DNA from: Planctomyces sp. SH-PL62
GTDB taxonomy: Bacteria > Planctomycetota > Planctomycetia > Planctomycetales > Planctomycetaceae
Assembly (NCBI GenBank): GCA_945893045.1
Contig: CAMDEA010000007.1
Coordinates: forward strand, 37,586 to 101,585
Length of the DNA stretch: 64,000 nucleotides
Direction of reading: 5' to 3'
Both the position numbers and the translations under genes were made by a program. Below the pieces are notes generated by a model. The model had not been told where the DNA came from. It was given only the letters and a program-made list of their open reading frames with translations, and made no database searches. Positions 8,149 to 16,494 of this stretch are shown in pieces (the first letter of the stretch is position 1; every line of letters begins with the position of its first letter).

Positions 8149-10986
8149 TTATTGCGGCGACTTCGCTGGCGAGGCACTGGTCAACACTTCGCGCAGGGCG
8201 TCTCGTAATTGATCCGCCAGCTTTGGGCCGCCTCCGACGAACAGTCGCGCGACTTTGCCCTCACGGTCGATGATGACCGTCTGCGGAATGGCGTTGGCCT
8301 GATACTTCGTCGCGGCCACACCGTCGATGTCCAGCGCGACGGTCAATTGCAGCTTGTGACGTTCCAGCATCGCGGTGATCGCTTTAGCCGGCTCTTCCAA
8401 ATTGACGGCGATCAGTTGCACGCCCTGGTCGTCGAATTCGTGAACCACCTTCTCCACCAGCGGCATGGATTGCAGACAGGGACCGCACCACGTCGCCCAA
8501 AAGTCGAGCACGATCACCTTGCCCTTCTGATCGGCCAGATGAAACTTCTTGCCGCCGCTCCCCAGCAGTTCGAGATTGAAGTCCGGTGCCGGTTTCCCGA
8601 CCAGCGGCGATTCGATCCCCGGCGCGCGGCCGTCGGGATTCGAGCCATCCACATCCATCGCGATCTTTGGTTCGACCGCGCGATGCAGCCTCCAACGATG
8701 ATAGGCCAAGTCCGCCGCCGACTTTTCGATCTCGGCACCGATCAGCAATTGATCGACTTGATCGACTTCTGTTTTGCAGTTTCCCAGCACGTCGCTTTTG
8801 CCAGACAGAGCCTTGTCAGCGAATTGATCGGGGAAGAACGTCAGCCGGATTCCGTCACTGCGCAAAGCCTGCACGCGAGTCGGCCCCGTGCTCTTGCCTT
8901 CGGCGAGCGGGGTCCGCCGCGGCGGATCAGCCCCCCGGTTCATCGGCGTCGAGTTGACTGCGTCCGCTGACGAATTCACCGGGGGGCTGACGCCGCCCCG
9001 CTCGCCAGTTGCGTTTGCAGCATCTGTCAGTTCATCCGGATGAAACCAGATGATCTGCGAGATGCGATCGCGCGGAATCTTTTTCGTCTCGATGCGGACT
9101 TCGAGACGCAGTTCCAGATCATCCATGTCGATGATTCGACCGCGCAGGAAGTCGCCGCTCTTCGAGCGGATCAACTGCGTCGGCGGCGAGTCGCGTTGCA
9201 TGCGCGGCAGCGTCAGCAACCGTTCGCGTTTCGTTTTGTTGAGCTTCGGCGGACCATCGACCACGGTCAGTTCGACGGCTTTGACTTTGTCGTGCGGAAC
9301 GAACGTCGCGTCAGACAAAGTCGTTTTGAAGTTGACGCCTTCCTCGGTGATCTTGGTCACTTCGCAGGGGATCGTATCTCCGCTTCGGAGGTGCATCGTG
9401 CGTTTGCCGATCGCGGTTGCTGGCGCGGCGGCGTTCGGACCGCCGGCCAGAGCTTTCAAAAAGGCATCCGCGAAGCCGACGGGCTGCGGCTGCGGCTGTT
9501 GTTGCTGCACGACCTTGGGCTTCGGCGGCGGCGGGTCGCGATAGACAATGCGCCCTGAGACTCCGGAGCGCAATGGGCTGGAGGTCGCGCTGAAGTCGGG
9601 CTGCCAGACGAGACAGCTCGCGTCCGGTTGTTCGCGACCGGCCATCAATCGGCCGTGCAGACGCAAGCCGTCAATTTCCAATCGGCCTGCGCGACCTTCG
9701 GGTGAATTCGTCGTTGAAAGTTTCTCTCGAGTCCCTACGGCCAGCGATCGCAGGTCCGACAGCGGCAATCGCAATGGCTCTTGGATCGCGGGATTGGTCA
9801 GCCGCAGATGATCGTCAGCGATGCTAGTGAGTTCGCCGCTCAGCCGCGTGCCGTCCAGATAGACCGCACGGAACGCGCGCGCGGCTTCGTCATCCGGCGG
9901 TGAGAGAAACACGCTGGCGATCTGATCGGCCGCGACCTGCGTTTCATCATTGCCATCGCGCACGGTGAATTGTTTCTTGCCGGCGTCGAACGCGGACAGT
10001 TGGCCGTAAACGATCGAGCCGTCGGTACGATGCAGCCGCGATTTGTCCGCCTGCACTTCGCGCGGCGGCACTCCGTTCCAGCGGCTGATCCGCAGTCGTT
10101 CCAGCCGCAAGTCACCGCGCTTGTTGGTCAATCGCAGGCCAGAGTGAACCTGCGGCTTGCGCGGCGTGACATTGATCTGCCCGCGCGGCACACCGCTGGG
10201 CGAGTACACCAGCAGCCGGCCCTTCTCCTGATCCAGATACGCCAGGAAGTGTGCTCGGCCCGCGCCCGACGGCGTTTCCTGAACCGAATCGACGTCCGCT
10301 TCTCTTCCGAGCTCGCAGCGCACGACCAACTCGTTGTCCCAGATCTCGAACCGAAACGCGCGCTTGAAGACGGACTCGTCATCGGCGTCGCTGACACCCA
10401 GCGCGAACACGAAGTCGGGCTTGTTCTTCCAGGCGATTTCAAACTCGATAATCGCCTGAGCCGGGATGCCGAAGTCGCCACGAATGTTGGCTCCTTCTTG
10501 GTCCGTGACCGGCTGGCCCCCTTCTTCTCGCCAGAGCTTGTTGGCCGAAGTTTCTTTCCACTCGGTCAAACCGCTGGGGCCGAGATAAATCAAATCGGCC
10601 CCGCTGCTCCAGCGATACAGCCGCCGAATCTGGTCCCGCTTGACGTGCAACCGTCCCAGTCGCGCGACTTCCACTTCCGCCGCGTCATCCGTCAGCGCCA
10701 GCAATTCGCCGAAGAGCACATCACCGGCCGCGAGTTCCAGACAGTACTCACCGGTCGGCTTGGGGAGCTTCGACGGGATCAGGTACTGCACCGCGGTCAC
10801 GCCACCCAGCGAAAACTCAAACGGCTGCGTGAACCGCGACGCCTGCCAACGTAAGACGCTCGGTTGCTCCGAACCCTTCAGTTCTCCGGGCACGAAGCCG
10901 CCGTTGGTCAGATGCAGTACAGAGTCATCCGCGCCGAATGCCGGCACGCACAACAACAGAACTGTCAGCGAAGCAATCGTTCTCAT
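8149..10986 (-). CDS. Exported multidomain protein ending in a TlpA-type thioredoxin domain
   Basis: The product has 945 residues. After a signal peptide (about 1-18, ending PAFGAD) comes a lectin-like jelly-roll region (about 150-300). Several short beta repeats follow that pair a threshold phrase with a start-of-strand phrase (DGSIVYGQLSAFD, LRSGDTIPCEV). The C-terminus is a TlpA/ResA-like thioredoxin fold (about 800-935) with WCGPC at residues 833-837 and the cis-proline segment AIPQTVIID. The last domain should act as a periplasmic thiol-disulfide reductant. The N-terminal part may bind an envelope polymer (inference). Residues 661-695 are encoded by a palindromic repeat. Confidence 0.82.
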   Translation of the reverse strand: MRTIASLTVLLLCVPAFGADDSVLHLTNGGFVPGELKGSEQPSVLRWQASRFTQPFEFSLGGVTAVQYLIPSKLPKPTGEYCLELAAGDVLFGELLALTDDAAEVEVARLGRLHVKRDQIRRLYRWSSGADLIYLGPSGLTEWKETSANKLWREEGGQPVTDQEGANIRGDFGIPAQAIIEFEIAWKNKPDFVFALGVSDADDESVFKRAFRFEIWDNELVVRCELGREADVDSVQETPSGAGRAHFLAYLDQEKGRLLVYSPSGVPRGQINVTPRKPQVHSGLRLTNKRGDLRLERLRISRWNGVPPREVQADKSRLHRTDGSIVYGQLSAFDAGKKQFTVRDGNDETQVAADQIASVFLSPPDDEAARAFRAVYLDGTRLSGELTSIADDHLRLTNPAIQEPLRLPLSDLRSLAVGTREKLSTTNSPEGRAGRLEIDGLRLHGRLMAGREQPDASCLVWQPDFSATSSPLRSGVSGRIVYRDPPPPKPKVVQQQQPQPQPVGFADAFLKALAGGPNAAAPATAIGKRTMHLRSGDTIPCEVTKITEEGVNFKTTLSDATFVPHDKVKAVELTVVDGPPKLNKTKRERLLTLPRMQRDSPPTQLIRSKSGDFLRGRIIDMDDLELRLEVRIETKKIPRDRISQIIWFHPDELTDAANATGERGGVSPPVNSSADAVNSTPMNRGADPPRRTPLAEGKSTGPTRVQALRSDGIRLTFFPDQFADKALSGKSDVLGNCKTEVDQVDQLLIGAEIEKSAADLAYHRWRLHRAVEPKIAMDVDGSNPDGRAPGIESPLVGKPAPDFNLELLGSGGKKFHLADQKGKVIVLDFWATWCGPCLQSMPLVEKVVHEFDDQGVQLIAVNLEEPAKAITAMLERHKLQLTVALDIDGVAATKYQANAIPQTVIIDREGKVARLFVGGGPKLADQLRDALREVLTSASPAKSPQ
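8902..9006. repeat. GGCGAGCGGGGCGG-family palindrome inside a coding sequence
   Basis: The 105-bp copy (exactly 35 codons) has the family right arm intact at 8977-9006 and a left arm altered after GGCGAGCGGGG. It is read in frame within the TlpA fusion gene as a Gly/Pro/Arg-rich segment (GERGGVSPPVNSS...NRGADPPRRTP) unlike its flanks. Confidence 0.88.
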
Positions 10987-11004
10987 GGCGTCTTCATTCT
11001 GTTC

Positions 11005-11103
11005 GGCTGAAGGCTGTGGGCTGATGGCTGTCGGCTGTTATCTCAACCACGAAGATTTGGGATCACGGCCATCAGCTTTCAGCCAACAGCCATCAGCCCG
11101 GCC
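11005..11103. repeat. Inverted repeat of GGCTGNN heptamers
   Basis: The left arm (11005-11040) reads as tandem 7-mers GGCTGAT, GGCTGTC, GGCTGTT. The right arm (about 11064-11103) is the inverted version. The repeat fills the gap between the toroid gene stop (11109) and the TlpA fusion start (10986). A related sequence lies at 16377-16485; both share a GGGATCACGGCC-type word. Confidence 0.75.
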
Positions 11104-11108
11104 AAAAA

Positions 11109-12272
11109 CTATCGTTCATAGATCGGCAGGAACCGGTAATTCAGAGCGATGGCCAACAACGACAGCGTGGTCGAAGTCGCCGGGCCGAACTGACCTTTGA
11201 AGCTGCCGTCGGGGAGTTGTTGCGCTTTGAATTGTCGAATCAGCAACTTGTTCCATTTCTCCCAAGTCTCGACGTCTCCTTGGAACAACGCCTGAGCTTG
11301 ATAGTAGCGCTGATACTCCATCCAACCGAATCCAGACGGCCCGGTGAATTCCCACTTGTTGACGAGATACCCCAGCGTCGCCTTGTACTGCGGCAAGTCT
11401 TTTCTTCGAGCGACCGCGTACACGAGCGTGGCGATCGAAATGCGTGCCAACGATTCATCGAACCCGCCGATGCCGCCAGCGTAAGCAACCTGCCCCGACG
11501 CGGCGGTCATCTTCGTGTAATAGGAGATCGCCTTGTCGATGGATTCGTCAGGAATCTCGATGCCGGCATTCCGAGACGCCAGCAAGCCAACCAAGATCGC
11601 TCCACTGACCGACGTGTCCGCATCGGTCGCGTCGGGCGAGTATCGCCACGCGCCCGTTGGATTTTTCTTCTGCGAGGTAATCGCCGCACGGACCGCCAGC
11701 TCCAGCGCGGCTCCAATCGAGCGTTGATCTTTCCCCTTCCCTTCCGGCCAGAGATTTCGGTCATCGACCGCCCCATAAGCCTCGGCCAAACCCAACATGC
11801 CAAAGCCGTGGTGATACATGCTGCTGCCGAGAATCCCGGTCGTCGCGCTCTGCTGCGAGATGATGTTACGGCACGCCTTCCGCACATGATTGCTGTACAG
11901 CCCAAAGTTCGGGTCTTCCCCCGAAGCCAGAAACACCATCAAGCCCAATCCAGTGACTCCCGGCCCTTGCTCGCCGCCACCACCCGACCAGTCACCATTC
12001 TCCGACTGCGTCGTCGCGAGATACTGCAACCCGCGGTCGTACATTTCCCGCACATCGCGCGGGACGACCTCGCCGATGCGTGCGTTGGGTGGCTGGGCCG
12101 CGGCCGGTGTGTCGAAGACGCCAAAGATCGAAAGCCCTGCGAGAAACGAACACAGTGCAAAGTGACGAGTGCAGAGTGCAAAGTGCAAAGTGCCGGACAT
12201 GGCACCGCCTTCCTCACTTTGCACTCTGCACTCTGCACTTTGCACTTTGCACTGTTTTGCTCGAATGCTCAT
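11109..12272 (-). CDS. Secreted prenyltransferase/squalene-cyclase-like toroid repeat protein
   Basis: The product has 387 residues. The start at 12272 overlaps the preceding stop as ATGA, so the two genes are probably coupled. From residue 65 it shows repeated alpha-hairpin units of the terpenoid cyclase/protein prenyltransferase toroid (REMYDRGLQYLATTQSENGDW, GPGVTGLGLMVFLASG, KNPTGAWRYSPDATDADTSVSGAILVGL, LPDGSFKGQFGP). It lacks the DxDD motif of a squalene-hopene cyclase and is probably a structural or binding protein. A hydrophobic segment ending TPAAAQ (about residues 41-58) should be the export signal. Residues 7-40 come from a repeat; a second ATG within it (12200) would give a more normal signal peptide. 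Confidence 0.8.
   Translation of the reverse strand: MSIRAKQCKVQSAECRVQSEEGGAMSGTLHFALCTRHFALCSFLAGLSIFGVFDTPAAAQPPNARIGEVVPRDVREMYDRGLQYLATTQSENGDWSGGGGEQGPGVTGLGLMVFLASGEDPNFGLYSNHVRKACRNIISQQSATTGILGSSMYHHGFGMLGLAEAYGAVDDRNLWPEGKGKDQRSIGAALELAVRAAITSQKKNPTGAWRYSPDATDADTSVSGAILVGLLASRNAGIEIPDESIDKAISYYTKMTAASGQVAYAGGIGGFDESLARISIATLVYAVARRKDLPQYKATLGYLVNKWEFTGPSGFGWMEYQRYYQAQALFQGDVETWEKWNKLLIRQFKAQQLPDGSFKGQFGPATSTTLSLLAIALNYRFLPIYER
12153..12254. repeat. Inverted repeat of GTGCAAA-type heptamers inside the toroid gene start
   Basis: Two 40-nt arms (12153-12192 and 12215-12254) with few mismatches surround a 22-nt loop. Each arm is a string of 7-mers of the form AGTGCAA/AGTGCAG. The 102 bp equal 34 codons and are read in frame as residues 7-40. 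Confidence 0.88.
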
Positions 12273-13300
12273 TCCCCTTCCTCCTCTTTCGCCAGCGCCC
12301 CGCTCTGCTTCAGCCACTGCTCCAACCCGCGCACCTGAGCGAACTGCTGATTCAAAACTTTCCATTCCGTATCGCTGAACAGCGGCTTGAGCGTCTTCTC
12401 CGGGATCTTGGAGATGTTCCACATCACAATGTAGTAATCCTGCTGCTGACCGAAGCTGCGGGGCGGTTTGGTTTCTTCGACGATCAGCGTGATCACCTTC
12501 TGCCGCTGCTCATCGCGCATCGGCAACGCGTTTTCGAGCATCGCCACGACCAACTCGACCTTCGCCCGGTACTGAAACTTCCGCCGCTCGCCGTCGATTT
12601 GCGAGTACTTCGAGAGCTGCTCCCCCTTGAGCATGTTGCGCAGCGTCTTGTGATAGAACGAGTCATCGCTAAACAACCCCGCTTGAAACTTCACTTGCAG
12701 CGGCGAGATGTCCTGCCAAATCTCGTTGAACTTCTGCTGGTCCTTGCGCACCAGCAGGAACTTCTTGCGGACGACCTCGACCGACTCGAAGAACCGCAGG
12801 ATATCGCCACGTCCCGCCAACAGGAGTTTCTTCTTCTGAGCTTCGGAAAGTTGACACGCGCGATCCACGTCGTCCATTTGCAGCGTCAGCATCTGTTCCA
12901 ACTTCTTCCGCGCCGCCACAGCCGTCGGGAAATTCTGAAAGACCCACTGGTCGAACTGATTCTCCGGCATCTCGAAGTTCTGCACTTGGGGTTGTCCCAA
13001 GACCGCTTCCTCCGGCGGATCGTCATCGTCTTGAGCGAACGCGCTGGAACATGCGCCAAGCAAGAATGCCATTGCTGTCAGCCACGAAGTGGCGGCGGAG
13101 TAAAGCCGTGGGCGCAAGCCCACGGAAAGGCCGGAAAACGATTGGGCCAGCCCCGAAGGGACGAAGCTCGATCCCGGCGTGGAATTCTGGTGTCGCCCCT
13201 CCGGGGCTTGATCACACAGAGTACGACACAACTGGGGGTTTGCGCCCCCGGCTAAATTCCGTCGTCGCTTCGCGACTATTCTCGGTGGTTGCCTCTTCAT
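12269..13300 (-). CDS. Exported LTxxQ-type helical protein, tandem paralogue 1
   Basis: The product has 343 residues. The ATG at 13300 overlaps the previous stop as TGATG, so I used it rather than a longer upstream frame that runs through paralogue 2. It is one of four tandem paralogues sharing an acidic N-terminus after the signal peptide, a motif like ENQFDQWVFQNFP, the phrase LSEAQKKKLLLAGRGD, and a charged helical body. The repeated L-T/S-x-x-Q words resemble CpxP/Spy periplasmic helical proteins (inference). The hydrophobic signal core (SWLTAMAFLLGACSSAFAQ) lies at residues 72-90, because a repeat cluster occupies about residues 6-73. Confidence 0.7.
   Translation of the reverse strand: MKRQPPRIVAKRRRNLAGGANPQLCRTLCDQAPEGRHQNSTPGSSFVPSGLAQSFSGLSVGLRPRLYSAATSWLTAMAFLLGACSSAFAQDDDDPPEEAVLGQPQVQNFEMPENQFDQWVFQNFPTAVAARKKLEQMLTLQMDDVDRACQLSEAQKKKLLLAGRGDILRFFESVEVVRKKFLLVRKDQQKFNEIWQDISPLQVKFQAGLFSDDSFYHKTLRNMLKGEQLSKYSQIDGERRKFQYRAKVELVVAMLENALPMRDEQRQKVITLIVEETKPPRSFGQQQDYYIVMWNISKIPEKTLKPLFSDTEWKVLNQQFAQVRGLEQWLKQSGALAKEEEGE
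13081..13285. repeat. Cluster of short palindromes inside the N-terminal coding region of paralogue 1
   Basis: Four hairpins follow one another: GCCACGAAGTGGC at 13081-13093, CCGTGGGCGCAAGCCCACGG at 13106-13125, a pair at about 13149-13164 and 13193-13208, and a G5/C5 hairpin near 13233-13250. The cluster ends with the CGCTTCGCG word near 13266. I recognise this modular mix as typical planctomycete intergenic repeat sequence. Here it is translated in frame. Confidence 0.75.
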
Positions 13301-14337
13301 CAGTCCTTTGTCCCATCTACCTTCGAGTCGGCCACGTCGTCCTCCTCGGCACGCACCGGCCATTGGCCAGATCTGCGGAGCGTCGCTTCGATCTGCTTGG
13401 CCTGTGTAATTTGCTTCTGGAGTGTTTCCCAAACCTCTTCGTGCAAGATCGGCTTTAAGCGATCCTCCAGTTTTCCCGCCTCCACAAGCACGACGTAATT
13501 GATGTAAGTGTGCCGAGTTTCCGGCAGATCGCCGTATTCGACCAGCACCTCGACGAATTTCTGCCGGCTGGCGACCGGGATCTTGACCCCGTTGGGCGTC
13601 CGCTCCCAAGTCAGGATCGCGGATTCGATGACCGTTTTTTGCCGCTCGCGTTCGAGCTTCTGCCATTGAGCTCGCTGCTCGTCGGTCAGAATGTGCCGCA
13701 GAGTTTTCCGAAACAGCGAGTTCTCGCCAATGACGCCGATCTGCTGGGTCATTCGGAGTGGCCGCAATTTCTGAATGAATTCGACGTACTGCTGCTGGTT
13801 CATCGGTTTTGATGTCAGCTTCAGCCGCAATTCGGCCGTGCGGCTGATGAACTGTTCGACGTCCCCGCGTGCCGCCAGCTTCAGCTTCTTCTTCTGAGCC
13901 TCCGTCAGCGACACATGCCGAGCGACCGCTTCAATCTCCACACTCGCATTGGCTTCCATCCGCTTCCGAAAGTCCGTGATCGAAGATTGTGGGTCAAGGT
14001 TTTGTACGACTTCCGCGACTTGCACCAACTCGATGACCTGCACGCCGTTCACTTGTCGGACCACTTGTGCCCTCGGAACCCCTTGGACTCTCTGCACCAC
14101 ATTCTGTTGCTGTCCGCCAAACACCATCTGATCGAACTGCTGCTCCGTGATCATGAATTGCCGCTCGCCAGGCACGACGACCGCCTCGTCGTCCTCTTCG
14201 TCGGCGAGAATCAGAGACGGTGTCATGAGGCTCGCGAACAAGCTCACCGTGAGCGAGAGGGCCAGCGCGAACTCGAAGTGCTCGCGTTGTGCGAGTCTGC
14301 AAGTCACGTCACGTTGTTCCCGCCGAAGACTCATCAT
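13300..14337 (-). CDS. Exported LTxxQ-type helical protein, tandem paralogue 2
   Basis: The product has 345 residues; the start overlaps the stop of paralogue 3 as TGATG. A signal peptide spans about residues 20-45 (ending SLILADEEDD). The motif MITEQQFDQMVFGG follows, then LTEAQKKKLKLAARGD and LTDEQRAQWQKLERER, the latter very close to LTxxQ words of the CpxP/Spy group. The body is predicted to be mostly helical and strongly charged. Together with paralogues 1, 3 and 4 it forms a translationally coupled block between the DUF4175-like gene and the toroid gene. Function unknown; an envelope stress or chaperone role is inferred only from the LTxxQ words. Confidence 0.7.
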   Translation of the reverse strand: MMSLRREQRDVTCRLAQREHFEFALALSLTVSLFASLMTPSLILADEEDDEAVVVPGERQFMITEQQFDQMVFGGQQQNVVQRVQGVPRAQVVRQVNGVQVIELVQVAEVVQNLDPQSSITDFRKRMEANASVEIEAVARHVSLTEAQKKKLKLAARGDVEQFISRTAELRLKLTSKPMNQQQYVEFIQKLRPLRMTQQIGVIGENSLFRKTLRHILTDEQRAQWQKLERERQKTVIESAILTWERTPNGVKIPVASRQKFVEVLVEYGDLPETRHTYINYVVLVEAGKLEDRLKPILHEEVWETLQKQITQAKQIEATLRRSGQWPVRAEEDDVADSKVDGTKD

Positions 14338-15323
14338 CAGTCCTTCGTTTCACCGTCGTCTGATGGCGTGACTGGCCAAGCGCCAGCGCGTCGCAAAGTC
14401 GGTTCGAGTTGCCGGGCCGCGAGCACCTGGGCTTGCAGCTTGTTCCAACTTTCATCGCCGAGCAACGGCTTGAAGCGGTTTTCGTGCCGTCCAATTTCTA
14501 ATAAGACGATGGACTGCAAATGGGCATTCTGACTTCGCGGCAAGGTTGCGTGCTCAAGCAACTCGCCGATGAATCGTTTGCGATTGGCTTGACGGCGTTC
14601 GGTGATCGGCGTGTTTGGGTCGCTGTCCACCGCCCATTCGATGTTGGCTGTTGAAGCGAGGTTGATCAAAACGCCGTCGATCATTCGTAACTGCCGCTCG
14701 CGTTCGAGAGTTCGATACCCCGCCCATTGACCGGGCGTCAGCGTGTTGTTGAGCGTCTTGCGGAGCAGAGTGTTTTCACCGAACTGCCAAGACTGGATCT
14801 CCAAGCGGAGCGACTGCAATTCGATCATCAATTCCGAGTATCGTTCGCGGCTGAGCGGAGCCGACGTGAGCTTCAATCGCAAATCGGCGACGTGGCTGGC
14901 AAGTTGATGAAAGTCTCCCTTTCCCGCCAACAGCAACTTCTTTTTTTGCGCTGCGGTCAGCGAACACTGCGAATCGACCGCCCGAAGTTCGGCAGCCAAA
15001 CTCGAATCAAGCCGTTCTCGGAAGTCAGCCAGCGAGTTTGACGCCACCATCTCCGCCCGCCGGACGCCGTTAACCACATTTACCACTAGCACCGCACGAC
15101 CACCACCGAACAAGATCTGGTCGAATTGCTGCTCGGTCAGCTTGAAATTGGCCATGCGCGGGTCCGCGACAGCGATGTCATCATCCTCGTCAGCGGATGT
15201 GACGGACGCGCTGGTCAACATAGCAAACAAACAAAGGACCAAGCACGCACGCCAACGTCGGCCGTGCCGCTCGTTGATTCGGCGTGTCGAGTTCGCGCGA
15301 ATTGTGGCGAAGCAACGACTCAC
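14337..15323 (-). CDS. Exported LTxxQ-type helical protein, tandem paralogue 3
   Basis: The product has 328 residues. It starts at GTG 15323, which overlaps the stop of paralogue 4 as GTGA. A signal peptide ends near SVTSADEDDD. The family phrases KLTEQQFDQILFGG, LTAAQKKKLLLAGKGD and LTPGQWAGYRTLERER appear in the same order as in paralogue 2, and it is the closest relative of paralogue 2 by eye. No enzymatic motif is visible. Confidence 0.7.
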   Translation of the reverse strand: MSRCFATIRANSTRRINERHGRRWRACLVLCLFAMLTSASVTSADEDDDIAVADPRMANFKLTEQQFDQILFGGGRAVLVVNVVNGVRRAEMVASNSLADFRERLDSSLAAELRAVDSQCSLTAAQKKKLLLAGKGDFHQLASHVADLRLKLTSAPLSRERYSELMIELQSLRLEIQSWQFGENTLLRKTLNNTLTPGQWAGYRTLERERQLRMIDGVLINLASTANIEWAVDSDPNTPITERRQANRKRFIGELLEHATLPRSQNAHLQSIVLLEIGRHENRFKPLLGDESWNKLQAQVLAARQLEPTLRRAGAWPVTPSDDGETKD

Positions 15324-16351
15324 GGTTTTTCGCCCTTCTTCTCGTCAGCCTTCTTTGGCTCGTCCGACTTTTCCTCGACCGCTCGCACTTCGGCGGCTTG
15401 TTCGGCAATCGCGCCCGCTTCCTCAGCGACATCCATCACCTGCACGAAGCCGAAGCCAGCCCAGCCCCAGATTTGGTTGTGTTGTTTGGGGATGCTGGTC
15501 CAAATTTGCTTTTGCTTCTCGGTCAGCACGGGCAGGACTTGAGCATCGGGGATGACCGGCATGTAGGTGTCGCCGTACATGAAGACTTCAATTTGCTGGC
15601 CCCAGGCGTCCTGCCAATTCGTGCTAAGAGCCTCGGACAGCTTGCCCCGTTGATCGGCGGTCAGCACCAAATCCTTATCGAGCTTCGCGACGAGATTCAG
15701 CAGGGCGGCTCGCTTGCGTGCGGCCGAGCGTTTCTCCAACTCGGCTTCGTAGCGCTTCGCCTGATCGGCCGAGAGCGATTCCTTGACCGACTTGAGCAGC
15801 GCGTCGGAAATGATCTTGCGCGGGTCGGGCCATTGCGGCTCCTGGCCGGCGCGGATGCCTTGCTGCATCTTCTTTTGAACTTCGGCGAACTTCTTGACGG
15901 CCGTTTTCAAACCAACATCGCCGGCGGTTTTGATCTTTTTGGATTGCTCGGCGTTCGGCTGGCAGACCGCGCGGACGAAGTTCAATTCCCCCTTCGAGAG
16001 TTGGCGAAACTGCTGACGGAATTGCTGCTCGAACGGATCGCCGCCGGCCGCGTCCGCCGCCACGGCACCTTCGACCAGAACTTCGCCCGCGACCACCGCC
16101 TCGACGGCTGCGGGAACTTCGAGGTCGAGCCCACGACCACCCAACGCCGCGCCGAAAACCTCGAAGACTTTGCCGAGCGCTTCGATTGTCTCTACAGCCT
16201 GTTTGGCTTTCGCCTCCGGATCGGCAGCGGCCTTGGCTTCCGCCTTCTTCTCAACGACCGGCTTCTCGTCGACAGGTTTTGTGTCGTCGGCCAACACCCA
16301 CGGCGAGACGATCAATGCCGCTACCATCAGACTCAAGACGCGCGTCATCAT
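15320..16351 (-). CDS. Exported LTxxQ-type helical protein, tandem paralogue 4 (most diverged)
   Basis: The product has 343 residues with a signal peptide (MMTRVLSLMVAALIVSPWVLAD) and an Ala/Glu/Lys-rich linker. It shares the layout of paralogues 1-3 but not the QQFDQ phrase. Instead it has SADQAKRYEAELEKR, LTADQRGKLSEAL and LTEKQKQIWTSIP, again LTxxQ-like words at helix starts. It is transcribed first of the four. The 143 bp upstream hold an inverted repeat (16377-16485), so the block may be separated from the DUF4175-like gene by processing or a secondary promoter. Confidence 0.65.
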   Translation of the reverse strand: MMTRVLSLMVAALIVSPWVLADDTKPVDEKPVVEKKAEAKAAADPEAKAKQAVETIEALGKVFEVFGAALGGRGLDLEVPAAVEAVVAGEVLVEGAVAADAAGGDPFEQQFRQQFRQLSKGELNFVRAVCQPNAEQSKKIKTAGDVGLKTAVKKFAEVQKKMQQGIRAGQEPQWPDPRKIISDALLKSVKESLSADQAKRYEAELEKRSAARKRAALLNLVAKLDKDLVLTADQRGKLSEALSTNWQDAWGQQIEVFMYGDTYMPVIPDAQVLPVLTEKQKQIWTSIPKQHNQIWGWAGFGFVQVMDVAEEAGAIAEQAAEVRAVEEKSDEPKKADEKKGEKP

Positions 16352-16376
16352 CCGCTCCGCCCTTCAATTGTTCGTG

Positions 16377-16485
16377 TCCGGCCGAATGCTGATGGCCGGG
16401 AGCCGATGGCCGTGATCCCATTTCCAGACTGTTGGCAAATGTTGGGATAACGGCCATCGGCGTTCGGTTCACGGCCATCGGCCGG
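16377..16485. repeat. Inverted repeat of CCGATGGCC-type words
   Basis: The left arm 16377-16420 and right arm 16442-16485 pair over most of 44 nt with scattered mismatches. The arms share the GGCCATCGGC/ GGGATCACGGCC vocabulary of the repeat at 11005-11103. It lies between the DUF4175-like continuation and paralogue 4. Confidence 0.75.
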
Positions 16486-16494
16486 ACAAGTCGG

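Noticed and set aside
12153..12254. CRISPR array
   Set aside because: The units are 7-mers without spacers and form an inverted pair; no cas gene is near.
13301..13666. Upstream extension of LTxxQ paralogue 1
   Set aside because: It overlaps paralogue 2 in another frame; the TGATG overlap at 13300 fixes the start.
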